A stretch of DNA of 64,000 nucleotides from positions 173,357,339 through 173,421,338 of the forward strand of contig CM041780.1 of assembly GCA_023374045.1 (NCBI GenBank). The letters are read 5' to 3'. The DNA is from Limonium bicolor. Taxonomy: Eukaryota; Streptophyta; Magnoliopsida; Caryophyllales; Plumbaginaceae. The translations under genes and the position numbers were made by a program. The notes beneath the pieces are model-generated. The model was given only the letters and a program-made list of their open reading frames with translations. It was not told the origin of the DNA and did no database searches. Of this stretch, positions 11,006 through 23,027 are shown in pieces. Each line of letters begins with the position of its first letter. Position 1 is the stretch's first letter.

Positions 11006-14000
11006 TGAAATACCCCAAACCTTGGTATGTTGGTTAAACATTAAAACATGGTATATTAAGACTAAAAAGAGTCTTAGAAACCTAGTAAACAAATTTAAAC
11101 AAAAGGAAACACAAATGTGCTTTAAAGTCAATAAGAGCTAAAATGTGCTCTAAGCTTGGGATAAACTTGAGTAAGGCCTAATGAGCTTACCAAGACTTCA
11201 TTTATATACTAATGAACATATTAAACCAATTACCAAAGAAAAAAACAGCTTGAAAACAGTTAAAAACTCAAAATTGCTTTAAGAAGTCTTAAAGCACGTT
11301 TTTGAAAAATTGTCTTGTAATGAGTTTTGAATGGCTAAATGTCCATCATTACTCTTAAATATATATGTGTACTATATAGTATCACATTTGGGTGGCTATA
11401 TTAGTGGGAAATCAAAAATTTCACTTCTATGTGCCTTGTATAGGGAATAGTACTTTTATAAGCTATTTGTAACATATGTGGTATAAGTAATTAAAATTGT
11501 CAAACAAAGACTAAAAACACCCCCACACTAATATAAGGGGCCGGTTTTTATAAGGGTGTGACTCACCACTCTATTAAGGTATTAAGTAAGTAAAGATAAG
11601 TAAATAAGCTACCTTTTTACTTTATAAGTATAAATATCTCTTAAAGCAAATTCTATCTTCATTCTCTCATTTCCCTTCTTGCTCACACGGTTTCCCACTC
11701 ATCTTCTCCCTTCTTCTTTGTTCTCTCACGATAAACCACTACCACCATTAAAACACAAGCTTTGACCACTTGCTAAACCTAGCTCACTTGTCCAAATCAA
11801 AAACAAATACCACCAATCTCTTCCTCTCATCAAGCTCTTCATTCCTATCTTCTCAAAACTCCTAGAGCTCCATTTCGGTGCCAAGGTGTTCCACCATTGA
11901 AGGAGCTTGAGCTTGGATTTCTACATATATTACTCTCCTTTACTTCTAGGTAAGGAATCTCAAACAAAAATCAAGTTTCCTCCTTGTTTTTGTCATGTCC
12001 GAAAATACACATGATATAGCTCATTGTGTGACTTTGTTCTAGCTTCATTTCAACTCTTCATGGACTAGGTGGAGTCCTCTTCTTGTTTATATCCAAACTC
12101 TCTTCAAAGAACAAGGTAAAACAACTACATTAATGTTTTTGAAACAATGTCAAATTAGGGTTTACAATGAGATGAAGCTTATAGCTTGAATACTCATTAT
12201 AAAGTTGATAAGTTTGTATTTAGAACTTGTCAAAGAAGCAAGTACTCTATTGGTTTCTAAAGGAAACAAGAAAGGAGCTATTTTGCAAAAGAGGTAAATC
12301 TACTAACTTAAATGTTGTTTAATGCCTTAGGGGAAATGAGCTTATAAATGCTTATTATTAAAACTACCTAAAGAGCAAATGGTGAATGACTTAGTAAAGT
12401 ATTCTCAAGAGACTAGTAAAGGGCATATGTGTGTTGAGTGTATTTGCAGGATAAAGGCATATACATTGTGGAAATTCAGTGTTTATGATTTAAGCACTTT
12501 AAGGGCCTAAGAGCCATGCATTTTAAGGGCCTAAGTGCCATGCAAATTATATTGTGCACTATGTTGTAATGTGGTGTAATTTGGTGTGTGAAATTATGTA
12601 TGAGAGTGTTCTTGGTGACTTTAGATGTACTTGTGTGTTTAAAGGAGAAGGTAAAGTGGTTTGGCTTAGTAATGTTCTAGGAGAACCCATGTCAAAATTT
12701 AGGTAAGTAGTAAGAAGTTCTAAGTGTTTACATAAGGTTTGGTGAGTTAGAAAGTGTAGGAGATGAATAAGAAGTTTATGATGTTCTTAAGGAATTTTGA
12801 TGAACTAGGAAACATTCTAGAGTGTAATAAGGACTTAGGCAGGCATGACTCGAGATTTAAGTAGGTACCAAAGTCACTTTGGGACTTAGGTAAATACCTA
12901 GGCAAACTTTGGTAAAATAAGGAGAAGTGTACACTAGGAAAAGAGTTTCAAGATAAGGGTTAGTGTGAGAGATGATGCTTGGGAGATGATGTTAAGTTAA
13001 GGAGAAAGCATTTTGGGATAGTAGTTACCATAGGTGAGAAACACCATCTAGGAAACCTAGTATGAAATAACATAAGTGTTGAGGAATTTTACAAGGAAAT
13101 AAGTAAAGGTTTAAGGAGTTAGAAAATGAGTTCATGGATGTTGTATGTGGATATAAAGTTACAAATGTGCTAGGAAGGAAACTTAAGAGGCCTTAGGAGA
13201 AGGTTGGTGAAGAATTGGCAAAGTTTGGGTAAGATTAGGAGGCGACCGACCCAGGGGCCGACCCAGTTTTTGGGTCGGTCGAGCCTCTGTAAAATGTTAG
13301 GAAAATGTTCGGTGATGGTCCGACCCAAAAGGGTGGGTCGGACATGGGTCGGTCGAGCCTCTGTAAAATGTTAGGAGAATGTTCGGTCATGGACCGACCC
13401 AGAATGTTGGGTCGGACATGGGTCGGTCAAGGTAAGGTTTTTCAGACCCGAAGACCACTGGGAGGGTCCGACCCAGTTGTGGGTCGGACGGTGGGTCGGT
13501 CGGACCAAAACTTGTTAAAAAAAAAAAACAGAAGAAAAAATGTGACTCATGTAGTTAACCCTAGGGTGTATAATGAAGGTAACCTAGGGTAAGATAGGCA
13601 TTAAAACATGTCATACAAGCATGTTGAATATATAGTAAGTGTGAAGTTAAATAATTAATTAACCGACCTTACTAATGTGTATAGGATTCTCTCAAGGTGG
13701 GAACGAAACAAGACAAGGACCAAGGTATGGTTTTCTTGCAGTCTGTTGCCTAACGGTTTACACCGGCTGGGGTGTTGTTTGTTTTCTGAGTGTTTACGAC
13801 CTTACAAGATTAAGGCATGAAAGAGTTTACAGTTGTTATATATTATGGTGTTGTGTTATTATGACTCCTTTCCCTCGGTGTGTCTAACAAGACCTAAATG
13901 TTGCTTGTATGTGACTTGACAAATGTTGTGTGTCATTAACAAGTGCTAATCGGGGGGGAGTGAGGAGTCCGGTATGTTCCGGCACGCGTGTGTGATGGAT

Positions 14001-14882
14001 GGGGGTCGTTATCATATCCAGTTCGGCTCCCTAGGTGTATGTTTAGGTGGTATTCCAATTTGGTTTCAACCTTCCCTTAGCTTATCCAAAGCTAGTTTAC
14101 TGACTCACGTCGGGCCATAGGGCATACTGTGTGTTGTTTGGTGTGCTTGGGATCACTATATCCGACACACCTTGGGTTTAAGTCAACCGTTCAAATAACA
14201 GGATGGTGATGAGGTAATTAACGAGCTTGGTATGGGTTTGGCAACAATCTCTATGCTCATGGTATGTACTAACTGTGGTGGAAGGATCTTAATGTGAACC
14301 GTTCTTGTGGTGATATGTATTGATGATGTGATGCTATGCAATTTCCCTTGCTATGCTATGGTATATGTGTATATATATGTTGGTTGTTCTAAAATGAATG
14401 CCATGTTATTATGACAATTGGTTGCGCGTATCCCGTTAGTCGATGGGCTGCGCGTTAGCCATACCAGCAAAGGTGCTGACCCCCTCGGGGGCTCCATATT
14501 TTTATTTGCAGGATGAGGATCGAAGAGGCAGAGTGGCTCTAGGTCCTAGGTGGTAGATATACTTTGGATAATTAGGTAGTTGAGCCCGGGATGCGCCTGT
14601 GCTCCGAGGCGTACATGTTGATACCTTGCTATACAGTTATGGATGATTATGGTTTGGAGATGGTTTGTAAATTAAATACTCGGTATTATATTGTATATAT
14701 ATGGTTGTTAGTTCTATGCTCGGGAGTCTGATCATCAGACCGGTACGATTGTATTTATTCAGCCTTGTTAGCCACGTGGGTGGTTGACGGCATTGTAGCA
14801 CCAATCGTTTAGTTACCGTTAGTAGTTGTTTATTTTCCGCTGCGTTTCCAAGTATAGTTATGTGCGTAGTAGGGGTGTTACA
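11006..14882 (+). mobile_element. Solo LTR (Tekay-like, 3.88 kb), complete
   Basis: It begins TGAAATACCCC, ends GGGGTGTTACA, and is flanked by a perfect 5-bp target duplication TCATT (11001-11005 and 14883-14887). It has LTRs of the same style as the chromovirus at 15909-26856 but is a different subfamily. No internal region remains, so it arose by LTR-LTR recombination. It sits inside another LTR of its own family. A GC-rich array lies at 13240-13510. Confidence 0.85.
13240..13510 (+). repeat. GACCGACCC/GGGTCGGTC hairpin array (first copy)
   Basis: There are four units, the central two about 87 bp apart. Each holds CCGACCC facing GGGTCGG across a 4-8 base loop, followed by a second GGGTCGGTC. 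Neighbouring units share GAGCCTCTGTAAAATGTTAG. The array is far more GC-rich than the surrounding LTR. Reading frames across it are artefacts of the repeat. Confidence 0.8.
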
Positions 14883-15408
14883 TCATTACTCTTAAATATA
14901 TATGTGTACTATATAATATCACATTTGGATGTCTATATCAATGGGAAATCAAAAATTTCACTTCTATGTGCCTTGTTTTTATGAATAGTGATTTTTATAA
15001 GCTATTTTGTAACATATGTTTGTACAAGTAATTAAATTGACAAATAAAGACTATATTACCCCTAAGTACTAATGGGGGCCGGTTTTCCTAAGTGTGGTGA
15101 CTCACCACTCTCTTGTTATTTTGTTAAGTAAAGAAAGATGACTAACTAGGTACTATTTGCTTTATAAACTACAAATATCTTCTAAAAAGCAAACTTACCT
15201 CATTCTCTCATTTCCTTCTCATTTCACACGGTTCCATGCTTCTTCAACCTCTCTTCTTGCTCTCTCTCTCGGTAATACACACCACCACCATTAAAACTCT
15301 AGCTTTGACCACTTGTAAAATCTAGCTCACTTAACCAAATCAAAAACAAACACCACCATTCTCTTCCTCTCATCAAGCTCTTCATTCCTATCTTCTCAAA
15401 ACTTCAAG
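14883..15408 (+). mobile_element. LTR A, continuation after the nested LTR
   Basis: It is collinear with 11343-11865 of the nested solo LTR (ACTCTTAAATATATATGTG, GGGGCCGGTTTT, CTCACCACTCT, then a pyrimidine-rich part). It continues the LTR begun at 10796 and runs into the assembly gap. Confidence 0.75.
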
Positions 15409-15908
15409 NNNNNNNNNNNNNNNNNNNNNNNNNNNNNNNNNNNNNNNNNNNNNNNNNNNNNNNNNNNNNNNNNNNNNNNNNNNNNNNNNNNNNNNNNNNN
15501 NNNNNNNNNNNNNNNNNNNNNNNNNNNNNNNNNNNNNNNNNNNNNNNNNNNNNNNNNNNNNNNNNNNNNNNNNNNNNNNNNNNNNNNNNNNNNNNNNNNN
15601 NNNNNNNNNNNNNNNNNNNNNNNNNNNNNNNNNNNNNNNNNNNNNNNNNNNNNNNNNNNNNNNNNNNNNNNNNNNNNNNNNNNNNNNNNNNNNNNNNNNN
15701 NNNNNNNNNNNNNNNNNNNNNNNNNNNNNNNNNNNNNNNNNNNNNNNNNNNNNNNNNNNNNNNNNNNNNNNNNNNNNNNNNNNNNNNNNNNNNNNNNNNN
15801 NNNNNNNNNNNNNNNNNNNNNNNNNNNNNNNNNNNNNNNNNNNNNNNNNNNNNNNNNNNNNNNNNNNNNNNNNNNNNNNNNNNNNNNNNNNNNNNNNNNN
15901 NNNNNNNN
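15409..15908. other. Assembly gap (500 N)
   Basis: This is a run of exactly 500 unknown bases, which is a placeholder size. Left of it is LTR A. Right of it is the last part of a different LTR (B). Comparison with the complete LTRs at 11006-14882 and 23028-26856 implies at least about 2.5 kb missing, and about 6 kb if both LTRs are whole. Confidence 0.9.
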
Positions 15909-16526
15909 TATGTATGTATTTAAAAATGAACCGCATGCCTATTTGACCTTAATTAGTCGGTGTGCCCTAGCTAGCACGCGGTATATGCGGAATTGTATGC
16001 GCAGCTTTGCTGAGCCCTTGGGGCGATGTTGTTTACTACACACAGATGCAAGAAAGAGGAGAGGGTTGAAGATGATGAAGACTTAGTCAATTTCTTTTTG
16101 TCTGTAAACAATGAATTTGAATGGTGTGTGTACTAAGTAGTACACGGCAGGTTGTTATTAGCCGGTGTACCATGGGTATGGTCACCTTTGGGTATGTGAA
16201 GGGATTATGATTGGATAGATGAGTAGTGTAGAAACTCATTCTGTTGGAACAATGGGGAAAGGGATGTATTAAATACTTTAAATACCGGTGATCCGGTAAT
16301 GTAAGGAAAAGAATGCTATCTTTTGTATTCGGTAGCAATGTAGTAGCTCGGTTATACTATGATCATCAGACCATCACGGTAAGTAGTAAAGCATTGCTAA
16401 CTGTTATGGGCAGTGTAGTTAGCGGAATTGTATCACCCGCCGTAGTAGTAGTATTTCCGCTGCGAGCACTCAGGATTTTTGGGATGATTGGACGGTAGTA
16501 TAGGATTAGAGGGTAGGGGTGTTACA
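15909..16526 (+). mobile_element. 5' LTR of chromovirus B, 3' part
   Basis: It matches 26257-26856 almost base for base with small indels: CATGCCTATTTGACC, CTAGCACGCGGTATATGCGG and TTTCCGCTGCGAGCACTC are shared. It ends GGGGTGTTACA and is followed by a primer site, so it is the 5' LTR of the element. The first about 3.2 kb are in the gap. Confidence 0.85.
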
Positions 16527-16531
16527 AAAAG

Positions 16532-16545
16532 TGGGTATCAGAGGC
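16532..16545 (+). promoter_or_regulatory. Primer binding site (tRNA-iMet), slightly degenerate
   Basis: TGGGTATCAGAGGC lies five bases after the LTR end. It is the initiator-Met primer site TGGTATCAGAGC with one extra G near the start and one before the final C. Confidence 0.8.
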
Positions 16546-16739
16546 GTAGTTACGCGTCTGTGATGTCCATAGTTACCGAGCATAGGGATTACCAAGTTAG
16601 GAATTTCAACCGTCTTAAGACGGATACTTAGAACATAACTAGGAACTACCGTTGTTAACAACGGATACCCTTGACATTCTTAGGAACGATATCTTGCTTA
16701 AATACCAAGACCTTAGGTCATATCTTGCAAAGCCTAATG

Positions 16740-18240
16740 TAAATGATACTATTCAGAGTTGTAGGACGAGGCCGAGAGGATGAGGAAGAGGGAAGCTCTT
16801 GAAGGACCTGGCGTGTAGACGATAGCTGAGATCGGCGCCGCCACGGGTAGCGCAGATGCTACCGCAAGTAATCAACGTCATGCAGCAAAACCAAACAAAA
16901 ACCAACAGAACCAAAGGGACCAATTCCCTCCCCCTCCACCCAGAGAAGCTAACTGGGTAAAAGCTGTAGCGGAACTCTGCCCTCCTGGCTTTGGGGGGAG
17001 AGAGTGATCCGGTAAGCTAGAAGCTTACATCTCCGAGAGGGAGACAGCGTTTGAAAACCCTCGAAGCTCTGCTTGGAGTTCGAGTTAGAGTGTAGCCTAC
17101 TATTTGAAAGATGCAGCCATGGACTGGGGAAGCTAGTCAAGCATGAGCATGTCAACGACCCCACATTCGATTGGGAATCCTTGCATCACTCCTCCGATCC
17201 AACAAATACTTACGGGAACATGTCAAGCCAAAGAAAAGGCTAGAGCTGGATGCCTGAAAAATGACAGAGAAGATGTGTCGTCGATGAGTACTACAAAAAA
17301 CCTTCACCTCCATCCTACGTCTTATACCCGACCTAGGGTATACCGGCCAGTATTGGTCGATCACTTCTATGGCGGTCTGAGCCATCGCCTTCGGTATGGT
17401 TGGGCTTATACTAGGTTTACCTCCCTTCAGGTAAACTATCGGTTAACCCTTAGTACCATTTCAATTCCTTAAATCTTAAATCTTTACCTCTCTCTTTTAA
17501 GTAAGAATCCCGGCTAATACCTGAAACTTCAGGAGTGTTATCATGCGGCATCTGGCGTTGAAATCACTGCCAATGAGGATGAAGAAACCGCGCTAAAGCG
17601 CAAGGCAAACAGTAAGAACACAAGTACCGAGGAGCAGAACCAAGGCAAAAGCTGGGAAAAGAAGAAGAAGGGAAAGTTCTTCAATCAAACCCCAAAGAAT
17701 TTCCCAAGTGAGAGCAGTGCCCATGCTGAGCAGGGGAAACCGTTGTTGAGCTACTCAACTAGGTTCTCTACGCCAGTGGCTGCGAAGCCACTGAGATCAC
17801 ACCCACCAAGGGTAAACTTCTAATTTAAATTCGTAAATTGTATGAGTATCATATCTAGTATATCCACGCAAAATGTGCTAATTCTCTAAACCTTAGGTTC
17901 TGGCTCGGTTTCACTAAGAAACTTCATGACGGCCGCGCTTATGTGTGCCGCAAGTGCAACCAAGACCATCCCGGAAGGACTGCTATGGGAGAGAAATCAA
18001 GTGCTACAATGCTAGAAACCGGGACACACAGCTAATAAATGCCCAGAAAATGCTGCTAAACCAAGAGGGAACTTCCAAAGCTACAAGCAAAGGGAAGGCA
18101 AGGAGGTCGCATATGGCGATGCACCAGCCAGCAGGCACCACAGGGACAGGGATCCCGAGGTCCTCAGAGGGGCACCTCAGAGGCATCCTGCCTTGCATAT
18201 CATAGACCGAGACGGGTCCGGTCTAAGTCTGGCCCAGGTA
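16740..18240 (+). pseudogene. Chromovirus gag (degraded)
   Basis: Frames broken by several stops resemble plant gag. A P-P-G-F-G-G-x-x-D-P block sits near 16980. A KALE/TLEAL-type stretch, then an A-D-W-like segment near 17110, follow. A lysine-rich linker lies at about 17580-17720. A cysteine-rich knuckle near 17945-18050 reads C-R-K-C-N-x-D-H-P-G before the frame shifts, and then a second C-Y-N-A-R-N block. About 400 bp after 17400 look inserted or scrambled. The order matches retroviral-type gag upstream of the protease. It cannot make a full protein. Confidence 0.6.
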
Positions 18241-19172
18241 ATTAATCTTAACTTGAATCCTTGAGAAGCATGTCTAAGTATTGGAGTATTTGTTGAATGA
18301 ATGCATGAGTAAATAATTGAAGATGTATGGAGCATGAAATGAATAGTAGTTGAAACTAGTACTCACCGTAGATGAAATTATAACCTTAGGAAGCTTTAGT
18401 ATCTGCTATCCAATACCATCGAAACCGAATCAAGAAGAGATCACATCACCTCACACCACTACTCCAGTGAGCAGGTCAGGTCATCCGACCAGGTATGGTT
18501 TTATTAAGGGGATGCCTGACACCCGAAGTGCAAATCCAATTATTCGACGATTTGCAACGAGCTAAGAACGGGTCAAGGAGGATTTTATACACCGAATTCC
18601 CGGTGGAGCGAAGATGAAGCTAAAGATGATGTGCTTGGAAAAGGATTGGAATCCTTATACCAAGACATACCAAGAGACACGAACACAAGAGGGAGCAACG
18701 CCACCGACAATACTCCAGAATTTCAGACACTTGTCACACAAGCAGTAGAACTGCACAGCAAGGAATATGATCCGGTCCCCGCATTGAAGCGGACCTTTGT
18801 ATCGTCAACTCTATGAGAAAGGAAGGACGACTTGGGTACACCAAGACAAGGACGAGACAGCGGAACTCTTGAACGAGGAGTGCCCGTAGTGTCTTGGTCC
18901 CTTGGTGATGACGTTGTATTTATGTTATAGCGAGCAGAAGCGTGTGGACCTCGCACAGAAATTGGTATTGAGATCAGGAGATGTCCTAATCATGGGTGGA
19001 AACTCTAGGATGCTATATCACGGGATCAAGATGATCAAGTTGAATACGACACCACCGGCAATAATCAATGCCACACACATGAAACCAGGACGCCTGAACC
19101 TTACCTTTAGGAAGTATTAAATTCATAGTATCATGTAATGCATTAGTAACGTGTATTAGAGACACGGTATGT

Positions 19173-19760
19173 ATGATGGTTGGTTTATCAATAGGTTGTG
19201 GACTCGGTACCGAAGGTAACCTGAGTATCCTCACCGAAGCACAAGCCGACAAGAGCGGCACCATCTTAATGGGAACATTCCCAGTGAACGGCATTGAAGC
19301 CAATGTGTTATTCGACTCCGGTGCCTCTCACACCTTCGTATCACCATCTTTCGTGAAGAGGTTGAAGCTAGATGCGGATGAGCCACCTAACTTCCTGGTT
19401 ACTCTCTCATCGAAGGAGCGAGTACAGTGTACCAAATACTACCAAGCAGCCAAGATTGAGATCAAAGGCGAAGCGTTTCCCATCTCCTTCATCGAGTTTA
19501 ATGGATTGGGATTCGACTTAATCATCGGAATGAATTGGTTGGAGCGGCACAAGGGTAGAATCATCTGCGCCGAGCATCGATTGCTGTTCAAGAGTCCTTC
19601 TGGGGTTACTGTATCTTACCGCCAGGAGACCGAGAGAGCCTTCGACCACACTCATATCTGCTATGGCCGTACTGGGAGCTCAGAAAGGGCAAGGAAGTGT
19701 ATTTGTGTTATGTACAAGACCTGGAGCGAGATCCAGAGTTCAGTGATGATGTACCTATAG
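19173..19760 (+). pseudogene. Chromovirus aspartic protease
   Basis: An open frame encodes a retropepsin-like protease, which would cut the Gag-Pol polyprotein. The catalytic D-S-G-A-S-H-T-F motif is intact at about 19314-19337. Before it comes the usual G-T-F-x-V-N-G-x-x-A-x-V-L-F strand, and after it the F-D-L-I-I-G-M-N-W-L-E flap/helix block at about 19513-19545. The frame ends shortly after, ahead of the reverse transcriptase, which lies in another frame. Confidence 0.8.
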
Positions 19761-20690
19761 TATCTGAATTCCCCGACGTATTCCCTAAGGAGTTACCCGG
19801 CATGCCACCTTAGAGAGCGGTGGAATTTGAGATAGATCTTTTTCCAGGTACCGGTCCCATTGCTAGGGCACCGTACCGTATGGCACTGTGAAATGACAGA
19901 GTGTGAAAGAACACTGCGGAGACCTACTTGACAAAGGGTTTATACGCCCGAGTGTATCACCCTGGGGAGCACCGGTCCTCTTTGTGAAGAAGAAGGATGG
20001 TAGTCTCCGACTTTGTATTGACTACCGTGAGCTGAATGCGGTCACAGTCAAGAATAAATACCCATTGCCACGCATCGATGACCTATTCGACCAGCTGAAA
20101 GGAGCCTCAGTCTTCTCCAAGATCGACCTCCGTTCTGGGTATCACCAAATTGCTATCAAAGAGCAAGACATCGAGAAAACGGCATTCCGTACTAGATACA
20201 TCCACTACGAATTCACCGTCATGCCATTCGGTTTGTCAAATGCACCAGCAAAATTCATGGACCTCATGAATCGACTTTTCAGTGAGCAATTGGACACTTT
20301 GGTAGTTGTCTTCATCGACGACATCCTTGTATATTCGAAATCAGCAGAGGAACATGAAATTCATTTGAGGAAAGTACTTGAGACACTGCGCGAGAACCAG
20401 CTGTATGCGAAGTTCTCAAAATGCGAGTTCTGGCTAGATCAGGTATCATTCCTTGGTCATGTCATCTTGAGCGCAGGTATCTCAGTTGACCCTTCTAAGA
20501 TTGAAGTTGTACGATCATGGCCTAGACCTAAGACTGTTACCGACATTTGGGAGCTTTCTTGGTCTAGCCGGTTACTACCGAGGATTTGTAAAGGACTTCT
20601 CGAAAGTCGCTAAGCCCATGACTACATTGATGAAGAAAGATGCACCGTTTGTATGGACAGACGAGTGCGAGTTATCATTTCAGAGTAAAG
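19740..20690 (+). pseudogene. Chromovirus reverse transcriptase
   Basis: It encodes the RNA-dependent DNA polymerase of the element. Recognisable in order are the SEFPDVFP-type linker near 19765, then [19 protein letters not shown], then C-I-D-Y-R-E-L-N, then [12 protein letters not shown], then [10 protein letters not shown]. The active-site box is F-I-D-D at 20311-20322 (YVDD class). Stops near 19813 and 19888 break the N-terminal part. A frameshift near 20555 moves the thumb ([12 protein letters not shown]) to the next frame. The catalytic aspartates themselves are retained. Confidence 0.85.
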
Positions 20691-21170
20691 GACTCATTGA
20701 CCTCAGCGCCCATCCTTACTCTTCCAGAGGGCACAGAGGGATTTGAGGTATATTGTGATGCATTAGGAAAAGGAATGGGATGCGTACTCATGCAACATGG
20801 CAAGGTTGTAGCTTATGCCTCCCGCCAGCTGAAAAAGCATGAGGAGAATTACCCGACACACGACTCAGAGCTAGGAGCCATTGTCTTCGCCTTGAAGATA
20901 TGGCGACACTATCTCTATGGGGTAATCATCACCATCTACTCCGACCACAAGAGCTTACAGTATGTATTCACACAGAAAGAACTGAATTTGAGACAGAGAA
21001 GGTGGATGGAGTTTCTCTCAGACTACGACATCGACCTACAGTATAAGGAAGGGAAGGTAAACATCGTAGCCGACGCCCTGAGTCGTCGAGCACACTCGCT
21101 CCATTCGCTACTCGCTTCTTCTAGCTTGGTTGACGAGGTGCGAGACGCTCAGTTAAGCGACCTTACCTAA
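20640..21170 (+). pseudogene. Chromovirus RNase H
   Basis: It encodes the RNase H domain that removes the RNA strand during reverse transcription. It shows [15 protein letters not shown], then [19 protein letters not shown], then [12 protein letters not shown]. The catalytic D-E-D residues are in place. It closes with the R-R-W-x-E-x-L-x-D-Y-D and V-A-D-A-L-S-R-R hallmark of plant gypsy Pol before a stop at about 21170. Confidence 0.85.
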
Positions 21171-22230
21171 CCGAAATCAGACAAAAGATTGAAAATGGTA
21201 CATTTGAGAGAAGAAGTATGACTTCAAATTACATGAAGATGGTTTGATTTGGTTGAATGGTAGACTATGCGTCCCCCAAAGCAATGCTGAGCTAAGGGAT
21301 CGCATCCTACGAGAGTCACACAGTTCCACATTGTCAGTCCATACAGGAGCCTCCAAGATGTACAAAGACATGAAGAGGTACTTCTGGTGGTCTGGAATGA
21401 AATCGGATGTGATAGAATTGTATTGAGATGCTTAACATGCCAGAAAGTGAAATTTGAACATTGTAGTGGTACAATCGATGCCAGTTCCGGAGTGGAAATT
21501 TCATGATATCTCCATGGATTTTGTTGTAGGACTCCCACCTGCCAAAGGAGGACTCAACATGATCTGGGTTGTAGTTGATCGCCTTACCAAGGTTGCCAGA
21601 TTCATACCGATGAAGGACACCTGGAAGGTAGTGAAGCTCGCAGAGCTATTCGACAACGAGATTATCAGACATCACTGAGTCCCGAAAACAATAGTATCTG
21701 ACCGCGACACCAGATTTCTTTCGAGATACTGAAGAGCCACACGGGAAGCGCTGGGTACAGAATTGAAGTTGAGTACCGCCTTCCATCCTCAGACCGACAG
21801 TCAGACAGAAAGGACCATCCAGACACTGGAGGACATGCTACGGGCATGTGCCTTAGACTTTCAGGGGAGTTGGTTAGATAAGCTTCATCTTATCGAGTTC
21901 TCATACAATAATAGTTATCATGCCTCGATTAAGATGTCGCCTTTCCAAGCTCTATACGGTAGACCTTGCCGTACACCCTTGTGTTGGGATGAGTCAAGTG
22001 AAGCGGTCATCATAGGACCGGAGTACCTTGAGCAAGTACAAGTTGAAGTCCAGCAGATTCGAGCCAATATGAAGGCAGCCCAAGATAGACAGAAATCCTA
22101 TGCGGATGTGCGACGACGCGACCTTGAGTTCACCGTGGGTGACCAAGTGTTCTTGGCGTTTCTTTACCTATGAAGGGTGTCTTCCGATTTGGTCAGAAGG
22201 ACAAGCTGAGCCCAAAGTTTGTAGGACCGT
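21171..22230 (+). pseudogene. Chromovirus integrase
   Basis: This is the DDE integrase, broken into at least three frames. The zinc-binding H-H-C-C part survives (H-S-S-T-L-S-V-H-T-G, then C-L-T-C-Q-K near 21432 after a stop). The first catalytic aspartate is in D-I-S-M-D-F near 21508 and the second in V-S-D-R-D near 21693, with a stop at 21677 and an indel between. The glutamate is in H-P-Q-T-D-S-Q-T-E-R-T near 21790. The C-terminal F-Q-A-L-Y-G-R-P and V-G-D-Q-V-F-L blocks follow, with a frameshift near 22170. Confidence 0.85.
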
Positions 22231-22560
22231 ATGCTATCACCGAAAGAGTTTGGAGCTGTAGCCTACAGGTTAGCATTACCTGAGGACTTGGGACGTGTCC
22301 ATGATGTATTTCATGTGTCACAACTTAAGAAGTATATTGTTGATCCTTCTCATGTCCTAGAGCCTGAGAGACTATCTATTGAGCCGACAATGAGATACGT
22401 TGAAACCCCAGTGAGAATCCTTGATAGGAAGACCAGAGACACTCGCCATAAGTCTATACGATTGGTGAAGGTCCTATGGTCAAACCATGATGTCGAAGAA
22501 GCGACATGGGAGTTGGAAGATGCCATGAAGGCTAAATACCCACAGTTATTCATAGAATAG
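22231..22560 (+). pseudogene. Integrase tail with chromodomain
   Basis: It starts with the G-A-V-A-Y-R-L-A-L-P and V-H-D-V-F-H-V-S-Q-L-K-K-Y blocks that link integrase to the C-terminus. A chromodomain follows: P-V-R-I-L-D-R-K, then L-V-K-V-L-W, then E-A-T-W-E-L-E-D-A-M. In chromoviruses this domain guides insertion towards marked chromatin. This segment is open to its natural stop at 22558-22560. Confidence 0.85.
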
Positions 22561-23011
22561 ATAGTCTAGTATTTAGTAATACGGGTACGGGGCGTACCCC
22601 TTTTAAGGGTGGTAGAACCTTTTTGCTTTTGCATTGCTTCGGGGTGAGCATTGCATAGTGTGTAGGTATTATAATAGGTTTGTATGGCACATGTAGTGCA
22701 AGTGAATTTGTAGTATGTGTATGTAGTATGTGTAATGTGTAGTGTATGGATGTGTATGTGTAACGTGTAATGTATCTGTGCAATGTGTATTGTGAATTGC
22801 AGTGATGTATTGTGTAATGTGGATATGATGTGTATGGAAATGATGTATTGTGTATGTGAATTCGTATTGTGCTTGAAGTGTGTATGCGTGCAATGTGGAA
22901 GGAAGAAGTAAACACCTCATAGGTGGTAGTAAGACACATTATGGCAATTGGTTTGCCTAATGAGTAGAATTATTAAACTATTAACCTTGAGCAACTTTGA
23001 GGGCAAAGTTT
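22561..23011 (+). other. 3' untranslated part with GT-rich repeats
   Basis: It lies between the Pol stop and the polypurine tract. From about 22680 to 22900 it is a degenerate TGTGTA/ATGTGT repeat. Threonine/histidine-rich frames on the opposite strand come from this repeat and are not genes. Confidence 0.7.
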
Positions 23012-23027
23012 CTTAAGGGGGGTAGAT
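23012..23027 (+). promoter_or_regulatory. Polypurine tract region
   Basis: CTTAAGGGGGGTAGAT lies immediately before the 3' LTR. It is the purine-rich primer for plus-strand synthesis, and its position directly next to the LTR start supports the boundary. Confidence 0.75.

Larger units (their letters stand above)
16527..23027 (+). mobile_element. Internal region of Ty3/Gypsy chromovirus B (Tekay/Del-like)
   Basis: The internal region runs from primer site to polypurine tract and carries gag, protease, RT, RNase H, integrase and a C-terminal chromodomain in the Ty3/Gypsy order. The very long LTRs (3.8 kb) and the chromodomain point to the Tekay/Del branch. Many stops and frameshifts show it is no longer autonomous. 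Domains are listed separately. Confidence 0.85.

Noticed and set aside
15388..15936. A 182-residue open frame across the N run
   Set aside because: Almost all residues are unknown because they lie in the assembly gap; it carries no information.
22550..22939. His/Thr/Tyr-rich minus-strand frames
   Set aside because: They arise from the TGTGTA-type repeat between Pol and the polypurine tract of the chromovirus.
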